A stretch of DNA of 64,000 bases from Streptomyces griseoviridis (GTDB lineage: Bacteria > Actinomycetota > Actinomycetes > Streptomycetales > Streptomycetaceae): the NCBI GenBank assembly GCA_014649155.1, contig BMSM01000009.1:124001-188000 (forward strand), in the 5' to 3' direction. Position 1 is the stretch's first letter; each line of letters begins with the position of its first letter. Both the position numbers and the translations under genes were made by a program. Shown here piece by piece: positions 8,078 through 16,978 of the stretch. The notes under the pieces are model-generated. The model was not told where the DNA came from. It saw nothing but the letters and a program-made list of their open reading frames with translations, and ran no database searches.

Positions 8078-11000
8078 ATGACCGACACCGGCCAGATCCC
8101 GGAAGGGCTGCCGGAGAACGCAGGCATGGTGGAACACCCGGGCGTTCCCGCGCCCGGTGCGTACGCCTACCTCTCCGAGACCACCGCCGAGGACGAGGAC
8201 CTGTTGCTGCTGCCCGGCGCGCAGAGCGCCTGGGGCAACGAGGTCGCGCCACCGGCGCCCGAGCCGGTCGTCGAGGCCGTCCACGAGCCCGAGCCGCACG
8301 AGATCTCCGGCCGGGACAGCGGCGCCTTCGACCTCGGCGCCGTGCGGACGGCGGCCCCCGCCGCGCCCCGCCGGCCCCTGCACCTCGGCCCGCCCCTGCC
8401 CGACACCTCGGCGAGCCCGGTGCGTTCGCTCGCCGACCGGGGCCCGGCCCACCCGGCCGCCAGACCCGCCGGCTCCCCGGCCCCCGGCCCCGAGGCCCCT
8501 CAGGCGGCGACGCCCTGGGCCGCGCAGCCCCCCGCCCAGGCCCAGACGGCCCCCGAGGCGGACCCCGCGGAAACGGTTGTTCCGGCGGACGTGCCGGAGA
8601 GCGGTGCGCAGACGGGTACGGTGCCGGATGCCGCGGCGCCGGAAGGTGCCGTACCGGAGAGCGCGGTGCCGGCGACCGAGGCCGCCGCGGAACCCCGGAC
8701 GCCGGAGCCGGTCGCGGTGCCGGAGGCCCAGGAACAGCAGCCGCCGGTCCCGGCCGTCGGCACGCCGGTCGTGGCCGAGGAGCCGGTCGCCGCCCCGCAG
8801 GAGCACGCCGGGCCGGCCGCGGCCGTCGAGGTACCGGGCCCGGCGGGGGCGGAACCGGAGGCAGGGGCGGAGGCGTTCGAGGCACCCGCCCCCGTGGAGA
8901 CACCGGCGCCGCAGGCCGCCGAGGCGCCGGAAGCCCCGGCCGTCCCCGTCGCGGTCGCGGAAGCACCGGTCGCGGAAGCCCCGGTTGCCGAGGTGCCGGT
9001 CGCCCAGGTCCCGGGCGTCGAGGAGACCGAGGCGTCCGGTGCGGAGGCGGCCCCCGAGCCCGCCGCCGATCCGGCAGGCGAGCCCGCCGCGGAGCCCGCC
9101 GTCGCCCTCGCCGAGCAGGCCCCGGCGACGGAACCCGCCGCCGGGGCCGTACCGGCGCCCACTTCGGAGGCAGCCGCCCCCGAGGCCGCACCGGCGCTCC
9201 CCCCGGAGGCCGCCGCCCCCGAGGCCGTATCCGCCCCCGACCCGCTGCCGGAGGTCCCCGCCCCGGCGGCCGTGGACGCCGTACCCGCACTGCCCGATGC
9301 CGTACCGGCACAGCCCGACGTCGTACCCGCGCCGTCGTTCGGGGACCCGGCCGCGCCCGTCGCCTCGGAGCAGCCCGTCGCTCCGGAGGCCCCCGCCGCC
9401 GAGGCCCCCGCCGCATCCGAAGTCCCCGTCGCGGCGGAAGCACCGGCCGCGGCCGAGGCTCCCGTGGCCCCGGAGGCACCGGCGGTCGCGGAGGTCCCGG
9501 AGGCACCGGTGACCCCCGTTGCTCCAGAGGCACCGGCCGTTGTCGCGGGTCCGCCCGAGGTCCCGCAGGCCCCCGCCGCCCCGCAGACACCGCCGGTCAC
9601 AGGGGCCCCCGGCGTCCCGGACGTCCCCGCCACCCCCGAGCCCGTGGAGCACATCGAGCCCGCCGCTCTCGCGGCACCCGTCGAGGAACCCTTCGCGCGG
9701 ACGGCTCCCGAGGCCCCCCTCGCGCCGCCCGCCCCGGAGCGGCCGGCCCTCGCGGAGGAGCCCTCGCGGCCGGCACCCGTGGAGCCGGCCCCGCAGCCCA
9801 CGCCCCCCGCGTCCGTACCCGTACCGCCCGCACAGCCCGCCCAGGCTCCGCAGCCCCAGGCTCCGGTCCCGGGCCCCCAGTTCGTCCAGGAGCAGCACAC
9901 CGTGGAGGGCGCCCCCCAGTCCGCCCAGGAGCAGGAAGCGGTGGCCGTGGTCCCGCAGCCCGCCCAGGGACCCCAGTCCGCCGTATCCGGGACGGACCTC
10001 CCGGCGGCACCACAGCACCTCGCGGAGGCGGAGCCGCAGGCCGCGCCCCCCGCCGCCACGGTCCCCGCCCCCCGCGAGGGCGACCCGGAACCGGCCGCGG
10101 CCGGCCCCGTCCCCGCGCAGAGCGCCGACGACCTGGACACCCGTGCCGCCGAGCAGGAGGACCGGGAGGAAGCGGCCCGGCGGTCCACCGGACCCGCCGC
10201 GCCTCCCTACGACGACGCCGAGCGCGAGGCCGTCCTGAAGGTCATGCGCGAACGCCGGGACATCCGCAACGGCTTCCGCGGCGACCCCATCCCGCACGAG
10301 GTCCTGCTCCGTGTCCTGGAGGCGGCCCACACCGCCCCGTCCGTGGGCCACTCCCAGCCCTGGGACTTCGTCGTCATCCGCTCCGCCGACACCCGCCGTG
10401 CGATGCACGAACTGGCCGAGCGGCAGCGCGAGGCGTACGCCAAGTCCCTCCCGAAGGGCCGGGCGAAGCAGTTCAGGGAACTGAAGATCGAGGCCATCCT
10501 CGACACCCCGGTCAACATCGTCGTCACCGCCGACCCGACCCGCGGCGGCCGCCACACCCTCGGCCGGCACACCCAGCCGCAGATGGCGCCGTACTCCTCC
10601 GCGCTCGCCGTCGAGAACCTGTGGCTCGCCGCCCGCGCCGAGGGCCTCGGCGTCGGCTGGGTCAGCTTCTTCGACGAGCGTGAGATGGTCCGCGCCCTCG
10701 GCCTGCCCGAGCACCTGGAGGTCGTCGCCTACCTGTGCGTCGGCTACGTCGACGAGTTCCCGGACGAGCCCGAGCTGATGCAGGCCGGCTGGTCCAAGCG
10801 CCGCCCGCTGTCCTGGGTCGTCCACGAGGAGACGTACGGCCGCCGTGCCCTGCCCGGCGAGGACCCGCACGACCTGCTCGCCGAGACCGTCGCGCAGATC
10901 CGCCCGCTGGACGCCAAGGCGCTCGGCGAGGCGTGGGAGCGGCAGAAGCGGATGACCAAGCCGGCCGGCGCGCTCGGTATGCTGGAGATCATCTCCGCCC

Positions 11001-11923
11001 AGCTGTCCGGCCTGTCCCGGCAGTGCCCGCCGCCGATCCCGGAGCCCGCCGCCGTCGCCGTCTTCGCCGGGGACCACGGCGTGCACGCCCAGGGCGTCAC
11101 CCCCTGGCCGCAGGAGGTCACGGCCCAGATGGTGGCCAACTTCCTCGGCGGGGGAGCGGTCTGCAACGCCTTCGCCACCCAGGTCGGCGCCGAGGTGTGC
11201 GTGGTGGACGTCGGTGTCGCCGCCGACCTGCCCGCGACCCCCGGTCTGCTGCCCCGCAAGGTCCGGCCGGGCACCGCCGACATGACGACCGGCCCCGCGC
11301 TGACCCGCGAGGAGGTCAAGCAGGCCATCGAGGTCGGCATCGAGACCGCCCGCGACCTGGTCGCCGCCGGCAACAAGGCGCTGCTCACCGGCGAGATGGG
11401 CATCGCCAACACCACCGCGTCCGCCGCGCTGATCTCCGTCTTCACCGGCGCCGACCCGGCCGAGGTCACCGGCCGCGGCACCGGCATCAACGACGAGACC
11501 CTGGCCCGCAAGACCGAGGTGGTCCGCCGCGCCCTGGAGCTCCACCGGCCCGACCCGGCCGACCCGATCGGCGTGCTCGCGGCGGTCGGCGGCCTGGAGC
11601 ACGCGGCCATGGTCGGCCTGCTCCTCGGCGGCGCCTCCCTGCGGACGCCGGTCATCCTCGACGGCGTCAGCGCCGGTGCCGCCGCCCTGGTCGCCCGTGC
11701 CATCGCCCCCGAGGTGCTGGCGGCCTGCATCGCCGGCCACCGCAGCGCCGAGCCGGGCCATGTCGCCGCCCTCAACAAGCTGGGTCTGCGCCCCCTGGTC
11801 GACCTCGACCTCCGCCTCGGCGAGGGCACCGGCGCGCTGCTGGCCCTGCCGATGGTGCAGAGCACGGCGCGGGCCATGCACGAGGTCGCCACGTTCGACT
11901 CGGCGGGCGTCACGGAGAAGTAA
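8078..11923 (+). CDS. cobT: BluB-CobT fusion with giant Pro/Ala/Glu-rich N-terminus
   Basis: 1281 residues from ATG 8078 (GAGGGG at 8066-8071). A frame open back to 7934 has no such site. Residues 1-55 look conserved (GAYAYLSETTAEDEDLLLLP). Residues about 55-705 are low-complexity, built of irregular PEAPA, PVAEA and VPEA units. Residues about 711-930 are a BluB-type nitroreductase (DIRNGFRGDPIPHEVLLRVL, HTAPSVGHSQPWDFV), which makes 5,6-dimethylbenzimidazole from FMNH2. Residues about 938-1281 are CobT, nicotinate-nucleotide dimethylbenzimidazole phosphoribosyltransferase, with FAGDHGVHAQGVTPWP and the catalytic Glu in GEGTGALLALPM (Glu1249). Making and activating the lower ligand in one chain suggests channelling. 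The tail is probably disordered; its role is unknown. Confidence 0.92.
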   Translation: MTDTGQIPEGLPENAGMVEHPGVPAPGAYAYLSETTAEDEDLLLLPGAQSAWGNEVAPPAPEPVVEAVHEPEPHEISGRDSGAFDLGAVRTAAPAAPRRPLHLGPPLPDTSASPVRSLADRGPAHPAARPAGSPAPGPEAPQAATPWAAQPPAQAQTAPEADPAETVVPADVPESGAQTGTVPDAAAPEGAVPESAVPATEAAAEPRTPEPVAVPEAQEQQPPVPAVGTPVVAEEPVAAPQEHAGPAAAVEVPGPAGAEPEAGAEAFEAPAPVETPAPQAAEAPEAPAVPVAVAEAPVAEAPVAEVPVAQVPGVEETEASGAEAAPEPAADPAGEPAAEPAVALAEQAPATEPAAGAVPAPTSEAAAPEAAPALPPEAAAPEAVSAPDPLPEVPAPAAVDAVPALPDAVPAQPDVVPAPSFGDPAAPVASEQPVAPEAPAAEAPAASEVPVAAEAPAAAEAPVAPEAPAVAEVPEAPVTPVAPEAPAVVAGPPEVPQAPAAPQTPPVTGAPGVPDVPATPEPVEHIEPAALAAPVEEPFARTAPEAPLAPPAPERPALAEEPSRPAPVEPAPQPTPPASVPVPPAQPAQAPQPQAPVPGPQFVQEQHTVEGAPQSAQEQEAVAVVPQPAQGPQSAVSGTDLPAAPQHLAEAEPQAAPPAATVPAPREGDPEPAAAGPVPAQSADDLDTRAAEQEDREEAARRSTGPAAPPYDDAEREAVLKVMRERRDIRNGFRGDPIPHEVLLRVLEAAHTAPSVGHSQPWDFVVIRSADTRRAMHELAERQREAYAKSLPKGRAKQFRELKIEAILDTPVNIVVTADPTRGGRHTLGRHTQPQMAPYSSALAVENLWLAARAEGLGVGWVSFFDEREMVRALGLPEHLEVVAYLCVGYVDEFPDEPELMQAGWSKRRPLSWVVHEETYGRRALPGEDPHDLLAETVAQIRPLDAKALGEAWERQKRMTKPAGALGMLEIISAQLSGLSRQCPPPIPEPAAVAVFAGDHGVHAQGVTPWPQEVTAQMVANFLGGGAVCNAFATQVGAEVCVVDVGVAADLPATPGLLPRKVRPGTADMTTGPALTREEVKQAIEVGIETARDLVAAGNKALLTGEMGIANTTASAALISVFTGADPAEVTGRGTGINDETLARKTEVVRRALELHRPDPADPIGVLAAVGGLEHAAMVGLLLGGASLRTPVILDGVSAGAAALVARAIAPEVLAACIAGHRSAEPGHVAALNKLGLRPLVDLDLRLGEGTGALLALPMVQSTARAMHEVATFDSAGVTEK

Positions 11924-11940
11924 CCCGCCGGCCCGGGCAA

Positions 11941-11967
11941 GGGGCGGCGGCCACACGCCGCCGCCCC
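11941..11967 (+). terminator. Terminator hairpin after the BluB-CobT gene
   Basis: GGGGCGGCGGC (11941-11951) pairs exactly with GCCGCCGCCCC (11957-11967) around CACAC, 18 bases after the stop codon. Confidence 0.8.
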
Positions 11968-11984
11968 CACCGGCCGCCGTACCG

Positions 11985-12335
11985 CGCGCTCGCCCGGCGC
12001 CCGCGCGCACCCCTCGCCCACCGGAAGCCGCGTACCACCGGCCCGTCCGGCGACCGCGTACCGCCCCGTCCACCGGAAGCCCGCGTACCACCCACCCACC
12101 TGGCGACCACGCGCCCGCCCATCGGACAAGCGCGCCACCCACCCACCTGGCGACCACGCGCCCCCATCCATCGGACAAGCGCGCCCCCCGTCCACCGGAC
12201 GGCCAGGCACCCCGGGCCCGTCGGGCGACCACGCACCCCACCCCCACCGGGACGACCACGTATCATCCGCCCATCCAGTGACCGCGTACCACCCGCACCA
12301 CCATCCACGGTCACTGCGTAAAATCCGCACGTCAG
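11985..12335. repeat. Degenerate tandem repeat array (period about 40-50 bases)
   Basis: Two adjacent copies are almost identical: 12090-12136 (47 bases) and 12137-12185 (49 bases). Both begin ACCCACCCACCTGGCGACCA and end ATCGGACAAGCGCGCC. Diverged units built around GCGACCGCGTACC, GGCGACCACGC and GACCACGTATC continue on both sides. The array fills most of the 470-base gap between the cobT and cysG genes. It contains no supported gene. Confidence 0.7.
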
Positions 12336-12395
12336 GGCAGCTCCAGAGCCGCAGCGCGCCCACCGCACCCCCGCCAGCACGAGGAGCCGCCCCTC

Positions 12396-13631
12396 ATGGC
12401 CGAACACCCCGCCTACCCCGTAGGTCTCCGTCTGACCGGTCGCCGTGTGGTCGTCCTCGGCGGCGGACAGGTCGCCCAGCGCCGCCTGCCCGCCCTCGTC
12501 GCGGCGGGCGCGGACGTCCTGCTCGTCTCCCCGGAGGCCACCCCCTCGGTCGAGGCGATGGCGGACGCCGGTGAGCTGACCTGGGCGCGGCGCCCGTACG
12601 CCGACGGCGACCTCGCGGACGCCTGGTACGCCCTGATCGCCACCAGCGACCCGGCGGCCAACGCCGCCGCCTCCGCCGAGGGCGAGCGGCACCGTGTGTG
12701 GTGCGTCCGCGCCGACGACGCCGACCAGGCCACCGCCTGGACCCCGGCGACCGGCCAGAGCGAGGGCGTCACCGTCGCCGTGCTCACCACCAGCGCCCGG
12801 GGCCGCGACCCCCGCCACACCGCCGCTGTCCGGGACGCGGTCGTCGAGGGCCTGCGCGACGGCACCCTCGTCGCCCCGCACCACCGCACCCGCGCCCCGG
12901 GCGTCGCCCTGGTCGGCGGCGGCCCCGGCGACCCCGACCTGATCACCGTCCGCGGCCGGCGCCTGCTCGCCGAGGCCGACGTGGTGATCGCCGACCGCCT
13001 CGGCCCCCGCGACCTGCTCGCCGAGCTGCCGCCGCACGTCGAGGTGATCGACGCGGCGAAGATCCCCTACGGGCGGTACATGGCGCAGGAGGCCATCAAC
13101 AACGCGCTCATCGAGCACGCCAAGCAGGGCAAGGCCGTGGTCCGGCTCAAGGGCGGCGACCCGTTCGTCTTCGGACGGGGCATGGAGGAGGCCCAGGCCC
13201 TGGCCGAGGCGGGCATCGCCTGCACCGTCGTCCCGGGCATCTCCAGCTCCATCTCCGTCCCCGGCGCGGCCGGCATCCCCGTCACCCACCGCGGCGTCGC
13301 CCACGAGTTCACCGTCGTCAGCGGCCATGTCGCCCCCGACGACGCGCGGTCCCTGGTGGACTGGCCGTCCCTGGCGAAGCTCACCGGCACCCTCGTCGTC
13401 CTCATGGGCGTCGACAAGATCGGCCGGATCGCCGAGACGCTGATCGCCCACGGCAAGTCCCCCGACACCCCGGTCGCCCTCGTCCAGGAGGGCACCACCG
13501 CGGCCCAGCGCCGGGTCGACGCCACCCTGGAGACGGTCGCGGAGACGGCCGTCGCCGAGGAGGTCCGCCCGCCCGCGGTCATCGTCATCGGCCCGGTCGT
13601 CCAGGTCTCGCCGAAGGGGACGGCCGTCTGA
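12396..13631 (+). CDS. cysG: Siroheme synthase: precorrin-2 dehydrogenase/uroporphyrinogen-III methyltransferase
   Basis: 411 residues. Residues about 10-150 form the NAD-binding dehydrogenase/chelatase-type domain, with VVVLGGGQVAQRRLPALV. Residues about 168-405 are the SUMT methylase (ALVGGGPGDPDLITVRG, VVRLKGGDPFVFGRG, VPGISSSISVPGAAGIPVTH). It converts uroporphyrinogen III to precorrin-2 with SAM and oxidises that to sirohydrochlorin. It can thus feed both siroheme (sulfite and nitrite reductases) and B12, which fits the neighbouring cob genes. ATG 12396 has GAGGAG upstream. The start of the next gene lies one base beyond its stop. Confidence 0.93.
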   Translation: MAEHPAYPVGLRLTGRRVVVLGGGQVAQRRLPALVAAGADVLLVSPEATPSVEAMADAGELTWARRPYADGDLADAWYALIATSDPAANAAASAEGERHRVWCVRADDADQATAWTPATGQSEGVTVAVLTTSARGRDPRHTAAVRDAVVEGLRDGTLVAPHHRTRAPGVALVGGGPGDPDLITVRGRRLLAEADVVIADRLGPRDLLAELPPHVEVIDAAKIPYGRYMAQEAINNALIEHAKQGKAVVRLKGGDPFVFGRGMEEAQALAEAGIACTVVPGISSSISVPGAAGIPVTHRGVAHEFTVVSGHVAPDDARSLVDWPSLAKLTGTLVVLMGVDKIGRIAETLIAHGKSPDTPVALVQEGTTAAQRRVDATLETVAETAVAEEVRPPAVIVIGPVVQVSPKGTAV

Positions 13632-13632
13632 C

Positions 13633-14445
13633 ATGGCCGCCCCCGTCACCGTCACCGACCCCGCCGACCCGCGTCTGCACGACTACACGGACCTGACCGA
13701 CGTCGCGCTGCGCCGCCGCCGCGAACCCGCCGAGGGCCTGTTCATCGCCGAGGGCGAGAAGGTCATCCGGCGGGCGGGCGACGCCGGGTACGCGATGCGG
13801 TCCATGCTCCTGTCGGAGAAGTGGGTCGACGTCATGCGCGACGTCATCGAGGAGACCACCGCCCCGGTCTACGTCGTCTCCCCGGCCGTCGCCGAGCAGG
13901 TCACCGGCTACCACGTGCACCGCGGCGCCCTCGCCTCGATGCACCGCAGGCGGATGCCCGCGCCCACCGCCCTGCTGGCCGGCGCCCGCCGGATCGCGGT
14001 CTTCGAGGACATCGTCGACCACGCCAACGTGGGCGCCGCCTTCCGCAACGCCGCCGCCCTCGGCGTCGACGCCGTCCTGCTCACCCCGCGCTGTGCCGAC
14101 CCGCTCTACCGCAGGTCCGTCAAGGTCTCGATGGGCAACGTCTTCCAGGTGCCGTGGACCCGCCTGGAATCCTGGCCGCACGATCTCGGGACCCTGCGCG
14201 CCGAGGGCTTCACCGTCGCCGCGTTCTGCCTGAGCGACCGCGCGATCACCCTCGACGAACTCGCCGCCCGGGACCACGACCGGCTCGCCCTGCTCTTCGG
14301 CACCGAGGGCGACGGTCTCACGCCGGGGGCGCTCGACGCCGCCGACGTCCACGTCCGCATCCCGATGGACGCGGGCGTCGACTCGCTCAACGTGGCGGCG
14401 GCCTCGGCGGTGGCCTTCTACGCCACCCGCCCGCGCCCCGCCTGA
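13633..14445 (+). CDS. TrmH/SpoU family RNA 2'-O-methyltransferase
   Basis: 270 residues. The three SPOUT motifs are present: NVGAAFRNAAALG (motif 1), LALLFGTEGDGL (motif 2) and VRIPMDAGVDSLNVAAASAV (motif 3, the knot). An N-terminal substrate-binding region (GLFIAEGEKVI) precedes them. It should methylate a ribose in tRNA or rRNA with SAM; the target is unknown. It starts one base after the cysG stop and is probably co-transcribed with it. Its last 28 bases overlap the 3' end of the convergent kinase gene. Confidence 0.9.
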   Translation: MAAPVTVTDPADPRLHDYTDLTDVALRRRREPAEGLFIAEGEKVIRRAGDAGYAMRSMLLSEKWVDVMRDVIEETTAPVYVVSPAVAEQVTGYHVHRGALASMHRRRMPAPTALLAGARRIAVFEDIVDHANVGAAFRNAAALGVDAVLLTPRCADPLYRRSVKVSMGNVFQVPWTRLESWPHDLGTLRAEGFTVAAFCLSDRAITLDELAARDHDRLALLFGTEGDGLTPGALDAADVHVRIPMDAGVDSLNVAAASAVAFYATRPRPA

Positions 14446-15899
14446 CCGTCGTAGGCCACCGTGGCGGACGCCGTCCGCGCGCTCCCCTGGCCGTCCCCGC
14501 CGCCGAGCCCGCGCGACGGACCCTGACAGCCCTGCGCCGCGGCGATGCCGAGGGCCACCAGCAGCGTCACCACGACGAACACGAACAGCCGCTGGCGCAG
14601 CAGCCGGGGATTGGCGGGCCGCCGCCCCGTCCCGGTCGGGCGCGGTCCGGGCCGGCCGCCCCCGCCGCGCGACGCCGGACGGCCGCCGGTGCCGGGACGG
14701 GCGCCGTTGCGGCCGGTGGGACGGGAGCCGGGGGCGGGCCGCGCCCCGGAACCGCTGCGGGGAGCGGGCGCACCGCCCCGCGCCGGCGTGCCCCCGCGCG
14801 GCGGGCCGCCGCCCCGTGACGGACTGCTGTCCCGCGGGCCGCCGCCCCGTGACGGACTGCCGTCCCGTACGCCGCCGCCCCGCGCGGGAGTGGCCCCGCG
14901 CCCCGGGCCGGGAGCCCGTGACCCGCCGCGCGAACCGGTCGTACCGCGTGACCCGCCCGTGCCCGGCGCACCCTGCGGACGCCGCCGTTCGCGGTCCGGA
15001 TAGGTGTCGGCGAGCTGCCCCGTGGGCCGGTCCGCCTCCGCCGCGCGGGGCGCGGGCGGCCGTACGTCGCCCAGGCCCTGGGCCTCGCGGGCGGCGATCT
15101 CCTTGAGCCGCAGCGACAGTTGCAGGGTGCTGGGCCGCTCCTCGGGGTCCTTCGCCAGGCACGCCCGCACCAGCGGGGCCAGCGCGTCCGGAACGCCGTG
15201 CAGCTGCGCCTCCTCGTGCACCACGCGGTACAGCATCACCTCGGAACTGCCGTGCCCGAAGGGCGAGTCGCCCATCGAGGCGTACGCCAGCGTGGCACCG
15301 AGCGAGAACACGTCCGTGGCCGGCGTGACCGCCGCCCCGCGCACCTGCTCGGGCGCGAGGAACCCGGGGGAGCCGACCGCCGTCCCGACGTGCGTGAGCG
15401 TCGAGGCGCCGGTCGCCCAGGCGATGCCGAAGTCGATGATCCGCGGCCCCTTGGGGGACAGCAGGATGTTGGACGGCTTCAGGTCCCGGTGCACCACCCC
15501 GGCCTCGTGCACGGCGACCAGGCCCTCGGAGAGCGCGGCGCCCACGGCGGCGACGTCGGCCGCGCCCAGCGGCCCCTCATCGGCGACCTTGTCGTGCAGC
15601 GACGGGCCGGGCACGTACTGCGTGGCGAACCACGGCCGGTCCGCGTCCAGGTCCGCGGCGACCAGCCGCGCCGTGCACCCGCCCCTGATCCGTCGCGCCG
15701 CCGAGACCTCACGGGCGAACCGCGAACGGAACTCCTGATCCTCCGCCAGGTCCGGCCGGATGACCTTCAGCGCGACCCGCTGCCCCTTCTTGTCGGAGCC
15801 CAGGTAGACCACGCCCATCCCACCCGCGCCGAGCCGCCTGTGAAGCCTGAACGAGCCGACGACGCGCGGGTCCTCGCGCCTCAGGCGCATCATCGCCAT
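14418..15899 (-). CDS. Membrane-anchored serine/threonine protein kinase
   Basis: About 493 residues from ATG 15899; ATG 15905 and GTG 15935 are in-frame alternatives. The Hanks-type kinase domain spans about 15-280: glycine loop LGAGGMGVVYLG, Lys45 in VALKV, catalytic HRDLKPSN (Asp139), DFG at 156-158, then GSPGFLAPEQV. Residues about 295-430 are a Gly/Arg/Pro/Ser linker with repeats such as RDGSPSRGGG and RDSSPSRGGG. A single helix (LFVFVVVTLLVALGIAAA, about 436-455) follows, then a short external tail. No PASTA domain is present. The linker is rich in Ser and could be autophosphorylated. The signal sensed is unknown. Confidence 0.9.
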   Translation of the reverse strand: MAMMRLRREDPRVVGSFRLHRRLGAGGMGVVYLGSDKKGQRVALKVIRPDLAEDQEFRSRFAREVSAARRIRGGCTARLVAADLDADRPWFATQYVPGPSLHDKVADEGPLGAADVAAVGAALSEGLVAVHEAGVVHRDLKPSNILLSPKGPRIIDFGIAWATGASTLTHVGTAVGSPGFLAPEQVRGAAVTPATDVFSLGATLAYASMGDSPFGHGSSEVMLYRVVHEEAQLHGVPDALAPLVRACLAKDPEERPSTLQLSLRLKEIAAREAQGLGDVRPPAPRAAEADRPTGQLADTYPDRERRRPQGAPGTGGSRGTTGSRGGSRAPGPGRGATPARGGGVRDGSPSRGGGPRDSSPSRGGGPPRGGTPARGGAPAPRSGSGARPAPGSRPTGRNGARPGTGGRPASRGGGGRPGPRPTGTGRRPANPRLLRQRLFVFVVVTLLVALGIAAAQGCQGPSRGLGGGDGQGSARTASATVAYDGQAGRGRVA

Positions 15900-16101
15900 G
15901 TTCATCCCCGCTGCCCGGTCCCACTGACGAGCCACAGCTTACGTTTCCCCGGCCGCCCGCGCGCAGAGGCCGCGCCCTCCGCACTCGATCGATTGTCAGT
16001 GGGCGGTGGGAGAATCGAGGAGTGGTCAGGAAGGGGACGGACGGGCCGGATCGGTACCGGCCGCGTCTCCAACCGGCCCGCCGAGAAGGGGGATTGAGTC
16101 C

Positions 16102-16350
16102 GTGAAAGGTGACCGTGTGGAAATAGTCGTGGACGCCGGGGACACGACACGGACCTACGAGGTGGTGGCCGGCCGGGCGGGCCGCCGGGTGGAGACGGCG
16201 GTGCGCCGGGGGGTGGTGGAGGTGAGCGAAGTCACGCGTAACGGCACGGTGGTCCGCACGGCCCGGTTCATGGCCAACCGCGTGCTGGCCCTGGTGGAGC
16301 AGCCGGTTCCGCGGGCGGACGGCTCGGAGAAAGCGGGACAGAGCGGGTGA
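16102..16350 (+). CDS. Conserved-looking small hypothetical protein
   Basis: 82 residues from GTG 16102, with AGAAGGGGGA about eight bases upstream. The sequence alternates charged and beta-type stretches (DRVEIVVDAGDTTRTYEVVAGR and EVSEVTRNGTVVRTARFMANRVLALVEQ). This suggests a small soluble beta-rich fold. I recognise no family. It lies divergently from the kinase gene, about 200 bases away. Confidence 0.65.
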   Translation: MKGDRVEIVVDAGDTTRTYEVVAGRAGRRVETAVRRGVVEVSEVTRNGTVVRTARFMANRVLALVEQPVPRADGSEKAGQSG

Positions 16351-16587
16351 CCCCTCGGGGATGACCCCGAAAACCGGGACACCTTCTCCACCCACGGGAG
16401 TACGCCCCTGGTTGGGGCTCATCCTCCGGGAGGCCCGGCAATCGGTACGAGGGCATGACGCCCGGCAGGGGCCGGACGCCTAGATTTGAGGTCAAGCGGC
16501 GGGTGCAGCACTCGTCCCCCGAGGTCAGACGCCCGCCGCTGCAGAACGACACCGATCGGCAACGGAACACAGGTCAGGAGAGGAGCC

Positions 16588-16797
16588 ATGGCCCAGACGG
16601 CACCGCGGACACTGGTCCGCACGCAGGAGCGCGGGATGTACGCCGCCCCGTTCCGCACCCGTCGCCACGGCCGCCGTCACCCGCTGGTGGCGACGCTCAT
16701 GGCCCTTCCCCTGGCGGCCCTGCTCCTCCTCGTCTTCGACGGGTGGGAGACGGTGGCCACACAGGCGTCGTCCGTGGGTGTGATGCTGGGGCGCTGA
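16588..16797 (+). CDS. Small single-pass membrane protein
   Basis: 69 residues, start supported by AGGAGAGGAG at 16576-16585. A basic N-terminal segment (RTRRHGRRH) precedes one hydrophobic helix (LVATLMALPLAALLLLVF, about 33-50). It has a short external tail. The positive-inside pattern predicts a cytoplasmic N-terminus. Function is unknown. A very strong hairpin at 16886-16917 follows. The 237 bases before it hold no other supported gene. Confidence 0.65.
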   Translation: MAQTAPRTLVRTQERGMYAAPFRTRRHGRRHPLVATLMALPLAALLLLVFDGWETVATQASSVGVMLGR

Positions 16798-16885
16798 GCG
16801 GCGACCCCAGGCCCGGAAGAGCGGTCCGGGCGGGGACATCCATCCATGAAACCCCGTGGGGACGGGGGTGCGGCGGACGGCAAGG

Positions 16886-16917
16886 ATGCCGGCGCAGCTG
16901 GGGAGCTGCGCCGGCAT
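16886..16917 (+). terminator. Strong 14-bp terminator hairpin
   Basis: ATGCCGGCGCAGCT (16886-16899) and its exact complement (16904-16917) close on a GGGG loop. It lies 90 bases after the small membrane-protein gene and 60 bases before the phosphotransferase gene. Confidence 0.75.
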
Positions 16918-16978
16918 TGCCGTGCCCGGGCGAGCCCCGCCCCCATCGAGGGGACGGCACCGCCCGTACCCTCACCCC

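Noticed and set aside
8003..12259. A 1418-codon open frame on the minus strand opposite the BluB-CobT gene
   Set aside because: It is a composition artefact: Gly/Arg/Leu-rich, no domain, and the plus strand carries clear BluB and CobT motifs over the same bases.
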